Shown here: piece by piece, positions 51,584 to 60,846 of the stretch
Numbering within the stretch: position 1 is the first letter of the stretch
How the letters are laid out: each line of letters starts with the position of its first letter
Assembly: GCA_015709495.1 (NCBI GenBank)
Contig: CP054189.1
Location: forward strand, 2,833,188 to 2,897,187
From: Chthonomonadaceae bacterium
GTDB lineage: Bacteria > Armatimonadota > Fimbriimonadia > Fimbriimonadales > Fimbriimonadaceae
DNA length: 64,000 nt
Direction: 5' to 3'
The notes under the pieces: generated by a model
Database searches by the model: none
Seen by the model: only the letters and a program-made list of their open reading frames with translations
Told to the model about the DNA's origin: nothing
Position numbers and translations under genes: made by a program

Positions 51584-52015
51584 ATGACCATGCACGTCCT
51601 GTTCCTTTGTACGGGCAATTCGGCGCGGAGCCAGATGTCGGAGGGCTTTGCTCGGGCCCTCGGCGATTCGACGTTCGAGTTCCATAGCGCGGGCACATGT
51701 CCGAGCCGCGAAGTGCATCCGCTCGCCGTGCGCGCGATGGCGGAGATCGGCATCGACATCAGCGGCCACAAGACGAAGAACTTCACTCAGGTGCCGCAGG
51801 ACCTTTCGTTCATCGTTTCCGTCTGCGGCAAGGCGGCCGAGGAGTGCCCCGTGATCCCTGGCTTGAAGAACGAGGCGTGGGACTTGGACGACCCAGCGGC
51901 GGCGGAAGGCAGCGAGGAGAGGCGCATGGCGGTGTTTCGCCGCGTGCGCGACGAGATCGAGGGGCGCGTGACGGAGTGGCTGGCGCGGCACGGCGCGCTG
52001 CAGGCCGCGCGATGA
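51584..52015 (+). CDS. arsC: Arsenate reductase (thioredoxin-type, LMW-PTP fold)
   Basis: Protein of 143 residues. The P-loop is FLCTGNSARSQMSEG (C-x5-R, Cys 9 and Arg 15). The second and third redox cysteines are in VSVCGKAAEECPVIPG, and the Asp-Pro loop is WDLDDPAAAEG. This is the three-cysteine layout of thioredoxin-coupled ArsC, which reduces arsenate to arsenite. It starts at ATG 51584; the frame open upstream to 51476 is not family-like. It overlaps the aquaporin gene by ATGA. Confidence 0.9.
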   Translation: MTMHVLFLCTGNSARSQMSEGFARALGDSTFEFHSAGTCPSREVHPLAVRAMAEIGIDISGHKTKNFTQVPQDLSFIVSVCGKAAEECPVIPGLKNEAWDLDDPAAAEGSEERRMAVFRRVRDEIEGRVTEWLARHGALQAAR

Positions 52016-52701
52016 AAGGCGACATAACGAAGCGGATGGTCGCAGAGACCATCGGCACGTTCGCGATCGTGTTCTTCGGTTGCGGCGCGATCGTGACTTT
52101 GCAGGGGACGGACGCGCACGTCGCGGTGAACATCGTTTTTGGCGCGGTGGTGGCGGCGATGGTGTACGCGCTCGGTCACGTGAGCAAGGCGCACTTCAAC
52201 CCTGCCGTGACGATCGCGTTCGCCTCGGCTGGCTGTTTTCCTGCGCGCGAGTGCGGGCGTTACATCGTTGCGCAGTTGGTCGGTGCGGTGCTGGCTTCCT
52301 ATTGCCACGCGCTGGCGTTCGGCGCGCGGGCGTATTCGGCTTCCTTTGGTGCGACCGCTCCGTCCGTCCCACTAGGATCGGCTTTCTTCTTGGAGGCGGC
52401 ATGCACGTTCTTTCTGATGTTCGTGATAGTGGCCGTCGCGACCGAGAAGTCGGTGCACCGCGCCGTGCCAGGACTTGCGATCGGTAGCGTGATCGCTTTC
52501 AGTGGGTTGTTCATCGGCCCTGCGACGGGCAACAGTCTGAATCCTGCACGCTCTCTTGGCCCGGCCCTGTTCGCGCACCAATCAGTCTCGTCGGTTTGGG
52601 TCTATCTCGTCGCTCCTGTCGTCGGGGCTCTGTTCGGCGCGTTCGTTTACAACCGCATCCGCTCGACGCCGTGTTGTCCTTCTACTGAGGCTACTCCGTA
52701 G
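52012..52701 (+). CDS. aqpS: Aquaporin/MIP family channel (likely arsenite-conducting)
   Basis: Membrane channel of 229 residues with six spans and both NPA half-helices: AHFNPAVTIAFA and GNSLNPARSLGPALF. It is coupled to arsC by an ATGA overlap. In rhizobia, AqpS encoded next to ArsC lets arsenite leave the cell by diffusion (established for Sinorhizobium meliloti); the same pathway is inferred here. The gene symbol is used by that analogy. The C-terminus is Cys-containing (RIRSTPCCPSTEATP). Confidence 0.8.
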   Translation: MKGDITKRMVAETIGTFAIVFFGCGAIVTLQGTDAHVAVNIVFGAVVAAMVYALGHVSKAHFNPAVTIAFASAGCFPARECGRYIVAQLVGAVLASYCHALAFGARAYSASFGATAPSVPLGSAFFLEAACTFFLMFVIVAVATEKSVHRAVPGLAIGSVIAFSGLFIGPATGNSLNPARSLGPALFAHQSVSSVWVYLVAPVVGALFGAFVYNRIRSTPCCPSTEATP

Positions 52702-52702
52702 G

Positions 52703-53272
52703 CTACAACCCCAGCTTCGGCCAGAGGGCGTCGATGCGGGACTTGACCTCCGGCGACATCTCGATCAGTTTGGGAAAGGCGCGCCAAAACGAGCCCCACA
52801 TTCGCAAAGCGTAGCCTTGTATGAACGTCCTTCGAGGCTCGCAAGCCAGTGCGTGCAGTCGCACGTGGTCTCGGACGGCCATAACTTGCTCATCGGTTAG
52901 CGCACTGAGTAACGCCTCAAGCGAAACGGCTGCATCCCATTCGTTTTCTCCTGGCGGGAATGCTAACACTTCCAGATCGTAGCCAATGACGCACGCATCG
53001 GGCCTTGGAAACATCAGGAACGCGGGTAGATAGTAGAGCATTGCTTCCTTACTCAAGTAGAAAGCCCAAATACTCTCGTCCATCCGCTCCAGCAACTCGC
53101 GCCAAGTCAGCCCCTTGCCAGGGAACCGATCAATGGCGTATGCACGATACTCGCGTTCATTGTCGTCGTCCGTAAGTTGTGAGGGTGGAGTGCATCCTTC
53201 CTTCCAGTCTGCAAACGTCTTCTCCAGCGCCTCTGCATGTGCCGTCCACTCATCCCACGTCGGAACCGACAT
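52703..53272 (-). CDS. DUF6714-like protein with a UbiD-type C-terminal tail
   Basis: Protein of about 189 residues. The middle (ESIWAFYLSKEAMLYYLPAF and ALTDEQVMAVRDHVRLHAL) resembles the DUF6714 group of small, uncharacterised proteins. The last 23 residues (FPKLIEMSPEVKSRIDALWP plus KLGL) are almost the same as the end of the neighbouring UbiD (FPKLIEMSSKVKEKIDQLWP plus KLGL), and the DNA is similar too. ATG 53272 is preferred; the frame open to 53296 would overlap ubiD. The tail seems to have been copied from ubiD. Confidence 0.7.
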   Translation of the reverse strand: MSVPTWDEWTAHAEALEKTFADWKEGCTPPSQLTDDDNEREYRAYAIDRFPGKGLTWRELLERMDESIWAFYLSKEAMLYYLPAFLMFPRPDACVIGYDLEVLAFPPGENEWDAAVSLEALLSALTDEQVMAVRDHVRLHALACEPRRTFIQGYALRMWGSFWRAFPKLIEMSPEVKSRIDALWPKLGL

Positions 53273-53274
53273 CG

Positions 53275-54897
53275 CTACAGCCCCAGTTTCGGCCATAATT
53301 GATCGATCTTCTCCTTCACTTTTGAAGACATCTCGATCAGTTTGGGGAAGTCGCGACTAAACCCGTTCTCGCCCGGCCACTTGTGCGTGCAGTCGAAGCC
53401 GATCTTGCCGCCGAACCCCTCGGCCAGCGAGGCGTGGTCGAGCTGGTCCACCGGCCCGCGCGAGTGCAGCGCGTCGCGCCCGGGGTCGCAGTTCGCACCG
53501 AGGCGGAACAACACCGCAGCCGTGTCCTGCACGTCCACGTCCTCGTCGAACACGAACACGAACTTCGTGAACGCCAATCCCCCTAATCCCCACACCGCGT
53601 TCATCACCTTGTACGCGTGGCCGGGGTACTTCTTCTTGATCGAGACGAACGCGACGTTGTGGAAGCACGCTTCGATCGGCAGGTGGATGTCCACGATCTC
53701 CGGCACGGTGAGGCGGATCATCGGCATGAAGATGCGCTCGACCGCCTTGCCCATCCATCCGTCCTCCATCGGCGGCTGGCCGACGATCGTCGCGGGGTAG
53801 ATCGCTTTTTCTCGCATGGTCACGCAGGTGCAGTGGAACACGGGGAACATTCCCGCGAGCGAGTAGTAGCCGGTGTGGTCGCCGAACGGGCCTTCGAGTC
53901 GTCGTTCGCTCGGATCCACGTAGCCCTCAAGCACGATCTCCGCGTCCGCGGGCACCTTCATGTCGATCGTCTTGCACTGCACAAGCTCGGCGTTCTTGCG
54001 GCGAAGGAATCCGGCGAACGCCATCTCGTCGAGGCCGGGCGGGAGGGGGGAGATGGCGGAGAACGTGTAGGCGGGGTCTCCGCCAAGCGCGACGGCCACA
54101 TGGAGAGTGCCTGGGGGAGGAATCTCGACTCCACGGGCTTTGCTCGGCTGGTGCCCCTCACCCCCTGGCCCCCTCTCCCCCGGAGGGGCGAGGGGGGATG
54201 GGGAGGCTAATTCTTCCATGTGCCTCATACCGGTCTTGTGCATCTGCCAGTGCATGCCGCAGGTGTTGCGGTCATAGAGCTGCATGCGGTACATGCCGAC
54301 GTTCCGCTTGCCTGTATTGGGGTCATAGGTAAACACCAGCGGCAGAGTGAGGAACGGGCCGCCGTCCTCCGGCCAACAGGTGAGGATTGGAAGCTGCGTG
54401 AGGTCTACCTCATCGCCCTTCAGCACGATCTCTTGGCACGGACCGCGGCTGACCGTCTTCGGGATCGCAGACTTCAGTTCCTTGAAAACCCGCACCGCCA
54501 ATTGGAGGGCGTCCGCGGGGGACCTGGGAATTGGAGGAGGCAACAGCGCGGCGATCCGCTCGGCGTGCTCCTCGAAGTCAGCGACCCCCAGAGCCATGCT
54601 CATGCGCTTTCGCGAGCCCATCGTGTTGATCGCAACTGGGAAACCGAACCTCTGGCTCTGCTCCAGCGAAGCCTCCAAAGGCGGCTCGCCCAGCACGGCG
54701 CTGCGGGGGTTCGGCGTGCCAAGCCGATGAGGCGGTCCGACGACGTTCTCGAACAGAAGAGCCGGGCCGTCCGACTTCATAACTCGGTTCGCGATCTCGG
54801 TGATCTCAAGGGAAGGCGAGACGGGTTCGGCGATTCGCTTCAACTCGCCCGCTTTCTCAAGGGCGTCGAGGAACTCCCGAAAGTCGCGATAGGCCAT
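53275..54897 (-). CDS. ubiD: UbiD family decarboxylase with in-frame insertion
   Basis: Protein of 540 residues of the prenylated-FMN decarboxylase family. Recognisable motifs: LLFENVVGPPHRLGTPN, EDGGPFLTLPLVFTYDPNTG, CGMHWQMHKTGMRHMEE, FLRRKNAELVQCKTIDMKVP, AEIVLEGYVDPSERRLEGPF with GDHTGYYS, and TIVGQPPMEDGWMGKAVERI. It may act on a quinone precursor or an aromatic acid. Residues ~228-257 (ASPSPLAPPGERGPGGEG and following) do not belong to the family and derive from a dispersed palindromic element. The UbiX-type flavin prenyltransferase is not in the window. A leaderless-type box lies just upstream. Confidence 0.9.
   Translation of the reverse strand: MAYRDFREFLDALEKAGELKRIAEPVSPSLEITEIANRVMKSDGPALLFENVVGPPHRLGTPNPRSAVLGEPPLEASLEQSQRFGFPVAINTMGSRKRMSMALGVADFEEHAERIAALLPPPIPRSPADALQLAVRVFKELKSAIPKTVSRGPCQEIVLKGDEVDLTQLPILTCWPEDGGPFLTLPLVFTYDPNTGKRNVGMYRMQLYDRNTCGMHWQMHKTGMRHMEELASPSPLAPPGERGPGGEGHQPSKARGVEIPPPGTLHVAVALGGDPAYTFSAISPLPPGLDEMAFAGFLRRKNAELVQCKTIDMKVPADAEIVLEGYVDPSERRLEGPFGDHTGYYSLAGMFPVFHCTCVTMREKAIYPATIVGQPPMEDGWMGKAVERIFMPMIRLTVPEIVDIHLPIEACFHNVAFVSIKKKYPGHAYKVMNAVWGLGGLAFTKFVFVFDEDVDVQDTAAVLFRLGANCDPGRDALHSRGPVDQLDHASLAEGFGGKIGFDCTHKWPGENGFSRDFPKLIEMSSKVKEKIDQLWPKLGL
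54151..54210. repeat. Dispersed palindromic C/G-rich element inside ubiD, copy 2
   Basis: CCCCTCACCCCCTGGCCCCC followed by TCTCCCCCGGAGGGGCGAGG is the same kind of element as at 35264-35318. In the ubiD frame it is read as SPSPLAPPGERGPGGEG and adds about 25-30 residues without a stop. It sits between the conserved QMHKTGMRHMEE and HVAVALGGDPA segments. Confidence 0.7.
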
Positions 54898-54905
54898 TGC
54901 TGCTC

Positions 54906-54911
54906 ATTCTA
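54906..54911 (-). promoter_or_regulatory. -10-like box just before ubiD
   Basis: On the minus strand TAGAAT is followed by eight bases and the ATG of ubiD at 54897. The distance fits transcription starting within a base or two of the start codon. Confidence 0.4.
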
Positions 54912-54962
54912 CAGCCTCCGAACTCAATTCGGCCTAGCAGCGCGCGAAGGGATTTCGTGGAC

Positions 54963-56590
54963 TCATGAATCCACATCAGCCGGCCTTCCCTCAAGCGTGA
55001 AATAAAGGGTAGCTCCCATACCCTCTTCGCTATCAGCCCACAGTCTCCCGCCGTGGCCGCCGATGATCCGTTCGCATATCGAAAGGCCTATACCGGTACC
55101 CGCATATTCCCGATTGGAATGCAATCTTTCAAAGGGCCTAAGCGCCTTCTCAAAGAGCGTAGCGTCAAACCCTATTCCATTGTCTCGGATATAGAACACG
55201 GTCTCGCCCGATTCGACTAACGATCCAAGTTCGACTCGAGGGTCTTCGACCTGGGAGGAGTATTTGAGCGCGTTCGATAAGAGGTTTTCGAGGAGAATAT
55301 GAATCAAGTGCGCGTCCGCTTGGGCCGGCATCGAATCGGGGATCGAAACTTGCGCTTTTGGATTGTGCCTCGCGGTAACCAATACAGAAAGCTGCCGCGC
55401 TACTTCCGCCAAATCGACCCTCGTGCGCTCCAGCCGAATCCGAGACACCTTTGAGAAATTGAGAAGGTCGGTGATCAGTGCGTCCATGCGGAGAATCGAG
55501 CTTTCGATGCCTTCGAGGGACTCCGCGATTTCCCCTTCGGCTGACGCCCCCAACTCCTCCCGCAGAACCCCCGCATGGAGCGAGATCGACCGCAAGGGGG
55601 AACGAAGGTCGTGGGACACTGAGTACGAAAACGACTCCAGATTCGCGTTGGCGGATTCCAGTTCGCTAGTTCGGTCAGCGACGCGCCTTTCGAGTTCGGC
55701 GTTCAGCGATAGCAGCTCTTCCTGAGCGTCCAGACGAAGGTTCTCCGCCATCTCGAGGGCCTTGCCGATGCGCCCCGCGATGTGGGCTGTAGTCACCACG
55801 ATGACGCCCCCCGTTAGCGCCGAAGTGGCGGCGGCGAACAGAACCGCGTTCGCTCCGTCCTCGCGCAAGAGTGCAAAGCAAATCACCGAGTACACGATGA
55901 TCGCCCCCACACCGATAGGGAGGAACGATCTCAGCAAAATGGCCCTTGGAGCGGGTCCCAAGAAATGTCGAAGAGGCCAGCTCTCTGGCCCTGCGGCGTA
56001 GATTGCGCCGACGGAGAGAGTCACAAACGAAAGCGCCGTCGTTACGGCTACCGGAATGTGAGACCCGCCCCATACAGCAACGGCTGTCCAAACGCGTACC
56101 CGATGAGGACCAACGAAGCGATGACCAGCGATCCCAGCGCAAGCGACGCCGCGAGCGTCCTATCGGACCGATCGTGAATCGTCGCAAAGATGTTCAGGCT
56201 CACTGAGCCCCCCAAGGCCAAGAAGCAAAGCGCCGTGACGATCGACATTCGCCCGGTCAACACCTGGCCAAAGCGCTCGAGATGAGACACAAGCCCGCGC
56301 TCCAAAACATCGCCGCCAGCCCCAAACCCAATCACCAGGAGCAAAAGGCAATAGCCTGCTACTAACGAGGACGCAAGGAGGGCCAATACATTGAAACACG
56401 TAGCACCTTTTCTACGCACGAAAACAACACACAATGAAAGCAAGATGAAGCAGATTGCCGTACTGGGAGCCATCGGAATGTACTCTGTACTCGTGCTCGC
56501 TAGCAGGTGCTCGCCCGTAACCCATCCAACGATCGCGATTCCGCTGATCCCCAACGAAGCGAAGGCGAAGCCGTTCCGAATCCAGTTCAT
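54963..56590 (-). pseudogene. Membrane sensor histidine kinase split by a frameshift
   Basis: Two frames make one protein. 56590-56048 (180 residues) encodes five membrane spans and ends FGQPLLYGAGLTFR. The second frame, opened before 56024, continues with SHIPVAVTTALSFVTLSVGA and three more spans, then a coiled linker, the HisKA box SFSYSVSHDLRSPLRSISLH, and the ATPase boxes LLENLLSNALKYSS, FYIRDNGIGFD and GTGIGLSICERIIGGHGG. The break lies in a GGGGCGGG run near 56060, so a one-base indel or sequencing error explains it. As written, the kinase part could still start at GTG 56024. The response regulator is not adjacent. Confidence 0.75.
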
Positions 56591-56774
56591 CCCATAGCAG
56601 AAGCCAATTGCCCGATCGGGCCGAGCATAAGATCGTGAAGTGCGCTGTCCTGCGCCCCCATACTTTATACCCTGCTACAGTATACGCCGATTCGGCGACC
56701 TTTTTCCCGAGAACCGACGAATCGCCAATCGCGGCAGCCGCATTGTCATCCCACCCTTGAGGTCATAATCCGGC

Positions 56775-56993
56775 GTGCGACTCGATATCGACCCCGACAT
56801 CCGCAGAGCCTGGACGCCGCCTACGGAGTTTTATCGTTCGGCTGCTGCCTATGACGCCGTCCGAGAGGCCGTGTTCGCACCGTCTTGGCAGTATGTCGGC
56901 GACGTGGGCCAACTCAAGGCACCGGGGAGCGCCGTCCCAACGACCCTCCTAAGGAGCGCCTCTTGCTCGGGGGGAGCCGAAGACACCCGATAG
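56775..56993 (+). pseudogene. N-terminal remnant of a Rieske aromatic oxygenase-type protein
   Basis: A GTG-started frame of 72 residues reads RLDIDPDIRRAWTPPTEFYR, then AVREAVFAPSWQYVGDVGQL and KAPGSAVPTTLL. This is the opening of Rieske-type ring-hydroxylating oxygenase alpha subunits (pattern FY..... VF..SWQ.VG.......PG). The protein ends before the CxH...CxxH Rieske cluster and nothing follows on this strand, so it is a truncated remnant. Confidence 0.6.
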
Positions 56994-57088
56994 GAAATTG
57001 GGAACGAAAGCTTGACGTTCACTGCCGGACAGGGCCCAATCCCCCGAAAAGGCCCAAGATTCCGTCAACTTCGGCTTCCAGCAGTTTC

Positions 57089-57880
57089 TTAGTGGATGGC
57101 CGCCACTTTTCTCGAAGACCGCAAGTAGTTAATGGCGTAATAGTAGTCTTCGATGTAGTCGATATCGTAAGCAAGTTCGGGTGCGGAATCCAACACGGCC
57201 GCTCCCGAACATTGCAGAAGCTCCATTACCTTATCTTCGATATCTCGTATGGTAAGCCGCTTCGTCAGGTAGAGCGCGACGAACCGCCAGCCCAGCAATC
57301 GGGCGAGCCCGAACTTGCTCTTGCGATTCACAAAAACCTGATCGACGTGATGAATCGCCTTTTGAAGCGCCCGAGTGCCCACGTTGAACAGGCATCCGGT
57401 CGTATAGGTTCCGTCGCGAAGAGTTACAAACGTCGCGCTAGCTTGAGGGTAGGACTCAGCATAGTCCTCATAGGCGATGAGCGGAATGCAAAAATCGCGA
57501 TTCGTAGGGCACTTATCGAGGAAGGCTCCTATGCTTTCGACGGTAAGGAACGGCAAATCGGCCGTGCAAATAAGGACGCGCTCTGGCTGCTCGCCCAATT
57601 CGATCAGGCTATCGAGGCCGCGGAAGATGTTCTCTGGACCCGTCGAGCCTTCCTTCACCTTAACGTCCGCTGGAGCCGCGTCTGGGTGGTTCAAAATGTC
57701 GTCCGGGCCGACCAGGACGATCCGGCCCACTCGGCCAGAATCCCGCAACGTCGTGAGCGTGCGATCCAAGACCGTCCGGCCGTCGAACTTGACCAAGGGC
57801 TTCCGACGCGTTCCGACCACGCGGGCGTAATTCTCGTCGATCTTCCCTCCTGCCGGTAGGATCACATCCAGTTTCGTCAC
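57089..57880 (-). CDS. MobA/NTP_transf_3-type nucleotidyltransferase-like protein
   Basis: Protein of 263 residues. The N-terminus LDVILPAGGKIDENYARVVG with RRKPLVKFDGRTVLDRTLTT is the NTP-transferase loop (variant of LAGGxGTR) and sugar-phosphate site. VLICTADLPFLTVESIGAFL gives the conserved Asp that binds metal. The family transfers NMP to sugar phosphates, molybdopterin or lipid precursors; which one cannot be told. It is monocistronic and followed by the sigma factor gene in the same direction, with 97 bases between. Confidence 0.8.
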   Translation of the reverse strand: MTKLDVILPAGGKIDENYARVVGTRRKPLVKFDGRTVLDRTLTTLRDSGRVGRIVLVGPDDILNHPDAAPADVKVKEGSTGPENIFRGLDSLIELGEQPERVLICTADLPFLTVESIGAFLDKCPTNRDFCIPLIAYEDYAESYPQASATFVTLRDGTYTTGCLFNVGTRALQKAIHHVDQVFVNRKSKFGLARLLGWRFVALYLTKRLTIRDIEDKVMELLQCSGAAVLDSAPELAYDIDYIEDYYYAINYLRSSRKVAAIH

Positions 57881-57977
57881 GGCTCCGAGCTTCCTCCTTC
57901 GATTCGCTTCCTGCTCGACCTGTTCATTAGTACGGCTTACCCCCGCTTCTGGGTGCGCTCAACCCCAGAAGGTTCTC

Positions 57978-59024
57978 TTATTCCAAAACCTCGAGGAGTC
58001 GCCTCGACCGCGAAGGATGTTTCAGTTTCTTCAGGCTCTTCTGCTCGATTTGTCTAATGCGCTCGCGCGTAACTCGGAAGCATTGGGCGACTTCTTCGAG
58101 CGTATAGGGCCGGCCATCCGTGAGGCCGAATCGCAAAAGGATGACTTCTCTCTCGCGTGCGGAGAGGGTCTTCAGTACGTCTTCGATCCGCAAACGAACG
58201 ACCGCTCGAATCGCCGAATCGGACGCGTTCGAGGTTCCGCGATCTTCGATGAGCTCGCCCAGAATCGCGTCGTCGTGCTCGCCTATCGGGGTCTCCAACG
58301 AAATCGGCTCCGCGATCGCCCGGAAAAACTCGCGCACCTTTTCGGGCGCAATCCCGAGGTCCTCGGCCAATTCGGACTCGGTGGGTTCGCGCCTCAGCTT
58401 CTGTTGCAGGCGCGTGGCGGCCTTGGTGAGCCGGTTGACGGCCTCAAGAGTGTGAACGGGCACACGGATCGTCCGGGAGTTGTCGCTTAGCGACCGCGAA
58501 ATGGCCTGACGAATCCACCAAGTCGCGTAGGTGCTAAACCGGTAGCCTTTTCTATAATCGAACTTCTCGACCGCGCGGATCAGCCCCATGTTGCCTTCTT
58601 GAATGAGGTCCTGCATCGAGAGCCCCCGGCCCATGAACCGTTTCGCGATGCTGACGACCAGCCGAAGGTTCGCTTCGATCATCGCCCACTTGCACTTCTC
58701 GCATCCCAGTTGAGCCAGCTTAGCCAGTTCGATCTCCTGCTCAGGCGTGAGCAAGGGGCGCTTGCCGATCTTCCGCAGCCACATTCGAACCGAGTCTTCC
58801 AGCAGCGCGCTGTCGAGTTCGGTGTTTTCAGGAATCTCGTTCGCTTCATCGAGGGGATCGAACTCGTCCTCATCGAGGTCGGTGAAGTCGAGACTCCCTG
58901 CAGCCGTGCCCCGAAGGGGGTCCTCATGGCCCTGAGGCTCAGAGAGGGGCCCGGCAAGGGGAAACACCGCGCCAAAGCGATTCCGCACCGATTCTGCGAG
59001 ATTCTGATCGGTTTCCAGATGCAT
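57978..59024 (-). CDS. rpoD: Primary-type sigma-70 factor (SigA/RpoD-like)
   Basis: Protein of 348 residues. Region 1.2 is [20 protein letters not shown], region 2 has [40 protein letters not shown] and [20 protein letters not shown], region 3 [15 protein letters not shown], and region 4 [20 protein letters not shown] with [17 protein letters not shown]. All regions for a housekeeping sigma factor are intact. It follows dnaG (88 bases), the well-known dnaG-rpoD order. The N-terminal 60 residues are acidic ([20 protein letters not shown]). A second SigA-type copy elsewhere is possible. Confidence 0.9.
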   Translation of the reverse strand: MHLETDQNLAESVRNRFGAVFPLAGPLSEPQGHEDPLRGTAAGSLDFTDLDEDEFDPLDEANEIPENTELDSALLEDSVRMWLRKIGKRPLLTPEQEIELAKLAQLGCEKCKWAMIEANLRLVVSIAKRFMGRGLSMQDLIQEGNMGLIRAVEKFDYRKGYRFSTYATWWIRQAISRSLSDNSRTIRVPVHTLEAVNRLTKAATRLQQKLRREPTESELAEDLGIAPEKVREFFRAIAEPISLETPIGEHDDAILGELIEDRGTSNASDSAIRAVVRLRIEDVLKTLSAREREVILLRFGLTDGRPYTLEEVAQCFRVTRERIRQIEQKSLKKLKHPSRSRRLLEVLE

Positions 59025-59112
59025 GACGAGCCTAGGCCCCCTGTTCGCAACGAAAAGCGTCGCCTAAGTACTCTATCACAGGTTTGCGCAAATCCCAAGG
59101 GTTTTTGCGAGG

Positions 59113-60840
59113 TTATTCACGCGGAGTCTTGATCGATGCAAGCTTTTCCATGATGGCTTGCAGACGTTCGTCGCCTTCTTGACCCGACTTGAGCTCATCG
59201 ATTCGCCGTTGCTCGGCCTGCGTTTCGAGCTTTGCCACGCATCCGTCAAGGTACCGCTCGTTGACCGTCTCTTCTCGCGCCGCGATGTCGGTGAGGGCTC
59301 GGCGGTGGTCGTCGGATTCGATCGCGTGCATCCACTCCCTGGGCGGACCCGAGGGCGGCCTTTCCGGAAACGCATCGAGAATCGCGGCGCGGCACTCTTG
59401 GGCAGCGGCGGAGAACCACAGCGATTCCCTCTTGAGGCTCGAGTAAGCTCGTTCGCGCAGAGGCTCCTCGACAAAGGCGTGAAGGACTCCGATCTCGGCT
59501 TGCGACATCGAGGGTTGCTTGGGGAGGGTGGGCTTGGTGGAGGCTGCCTGCCTTTGGACGGGCTTCTTGCCCGAGCGCAGCCTTCGAACCTCATTCAGCA
59601 GCGTGGAGACCGCCTGAGTGGAGCTCTGGTGAGGGAGATACTTGCCCGCAAGAATCGTCGCCATGCGCTCCACCAATGAGGGGTTGTCGCTGGTGGCCAA
59701 TACGCGGTAGATCGACGGCCAAAACTCCTGCGAATCGGGGTGAACCCTACGCTCAACCAAACTTACGCGAAAGACGATCGGCTCGACGGCGGCCGCGAGC
59801 GCTTCGTCCAACCCCGTGGGGCCGCGCGCCTTGACCAGGGAGTCGGGGTCTTGCCCGGGAGGAAGGTCGCAAACGCTGACCCGCAACCCTGCCTCGGCGA
59901 GCACCGCGCATCCTGATTCCGCAGCTTTCAGGCCCGCCTCATCCCCGTCATAGAGGATCACGACCTCCTCAGTGAACCGGCGCAAGAGCTTGGCCTGATC
60001 TTCGGTCAGCGCCGTCCCCAGCGAGGCCACCGCCGAATCGACTCCCGCGACGTGGCAGGCGATCACGTCGAGATACCCCTCGACGAGAACTGCGGGCTTG
60101 CCCTGGCTGAGCGCGTCCCTTGCTTGGAAGAGCCCGTACAGAACTCGCTTTTTCTTGAAGAGGGGCGTGTCGCCGCTGTTGATGTACTTGGGCTGCCCGT
60201 CGCCAAGGATTCTTCCCCCAAATGCGACCCATTTCCCTCGCTCGTCCCGGATGGGAAACATGAGGCGGCCCTTGAAGCGGTCGAAGTACCCACCCGTTCC
60301 GTCCTGCGCGACCACGTAAAGGTCCTTGGCTAGGGGAAGGCCTAGCTTCTTCGCCGCGAGTCTCTCTGCGAGCCCGGCGTCGACCGCGGGCGCAAAGCCA
60401 ATGTCCCAGGCTTCGAGCACCTTCTGGGTGAGCCCTCGCGACGCGCAGTAGTCGAGGGCAGGTCGGTGCCGGGAGAGGTTTTCCTTGAAGTAGGCGACCG
60501 CCTCCGCCATGACCCGGTCCTGGGTTTCCCGTTCGCCGGGCGGCTTCTTTTGCCCGCGAGAACGGAGTTCGACGCCGGCTTGTTGGGCGAGGAGTGCGAG
60601 CGCTTCGGCGAAGTCGACGTTCTGGGTCTTCATGACCCAATCGAAGATATCTCCCCAGGCGCCACACGCCCAGCAGCGGTAGGTCCCGGTGTCTTCAGAA
60701 ACAGTAAAGGAGGGGTGCTTGTCGTCGTGAAACGGACAGAGCCCCTCCCATCTCTTGCCTCGCTTCTTCAGCGAGACCCTTTGGCCGACAAGATCGACGA
60801 TATTTACGCGATGGCGGATTTCGTCGCGCTCGTCGGCCAC
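59113..60840 (-). CDS. dnaG: DNA primase
   Basis: Protein of 575 residues. The zinc-binding CHC2 domain has CPFHDDKHPSFTVS and TYRCWACGAWGDIFDWVM. The TOPRIM region contains VLVEGYLDVIACHVAG and VVILYDGDEAGLKAAESG. The C-terminal helicase-binding part is present but diverged. It makes RNA primers at the replication fork. GTG 60840 is six bases after the stop of the Gly-rich secreted protein gene, so they share a transcript, and the sigma factor gene follows. Confidence 0.95.
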   Translation of the reverse strand: MADERDEIRHRVNIVDLVGQRVSLKKRGKRWEGLCPFHDDKHPSFTVSEDTGTYRCWACGAWGDIFDWVMKTQNVDFAEALALLAQQAGVELRSRGQKKPPGERETQDRVMAEAVAYFKENLSRHRPALDYCASRGLTQKVLEAWDIGFAPAVDAGLAERLAAKKLGLPLAKDLYVVAQDGTGGYFDRFKGRLMFPIRDERGKWVAFGGRILGDGQPKYINSGDTPLFKKKRVLYGLFQARDALSQGKPAVLVEGYLDVIACHVAGVDSAVASLGTALTEDQAKLLRRFTEEVVILYDGDEAGLKAAESGCAVLAEAGLRVSVCDLPPGQDPDSLVKARGPTGLDEALAAAVEPIVFRVSLVERRVHPDSQEFWPSIYRVLATSDNPSLVERMATILAGKYLPHQSSTQAVSTLLNEVRRLRSGKKPVQRQAASTKPTLPKQPSMSQAEIGVLHAFVEEPLRERAYSSLKRESLWFSAAAQECRAAILDAFPERPPSGPPREWMHAIESDDHRRALTDIAAREETVNERYLDGCVAKLETQAEQRRIDELKSGQEGDERLQAIMEKLASIKTPRE

Positions 60841-60846
60841 ATCTGC

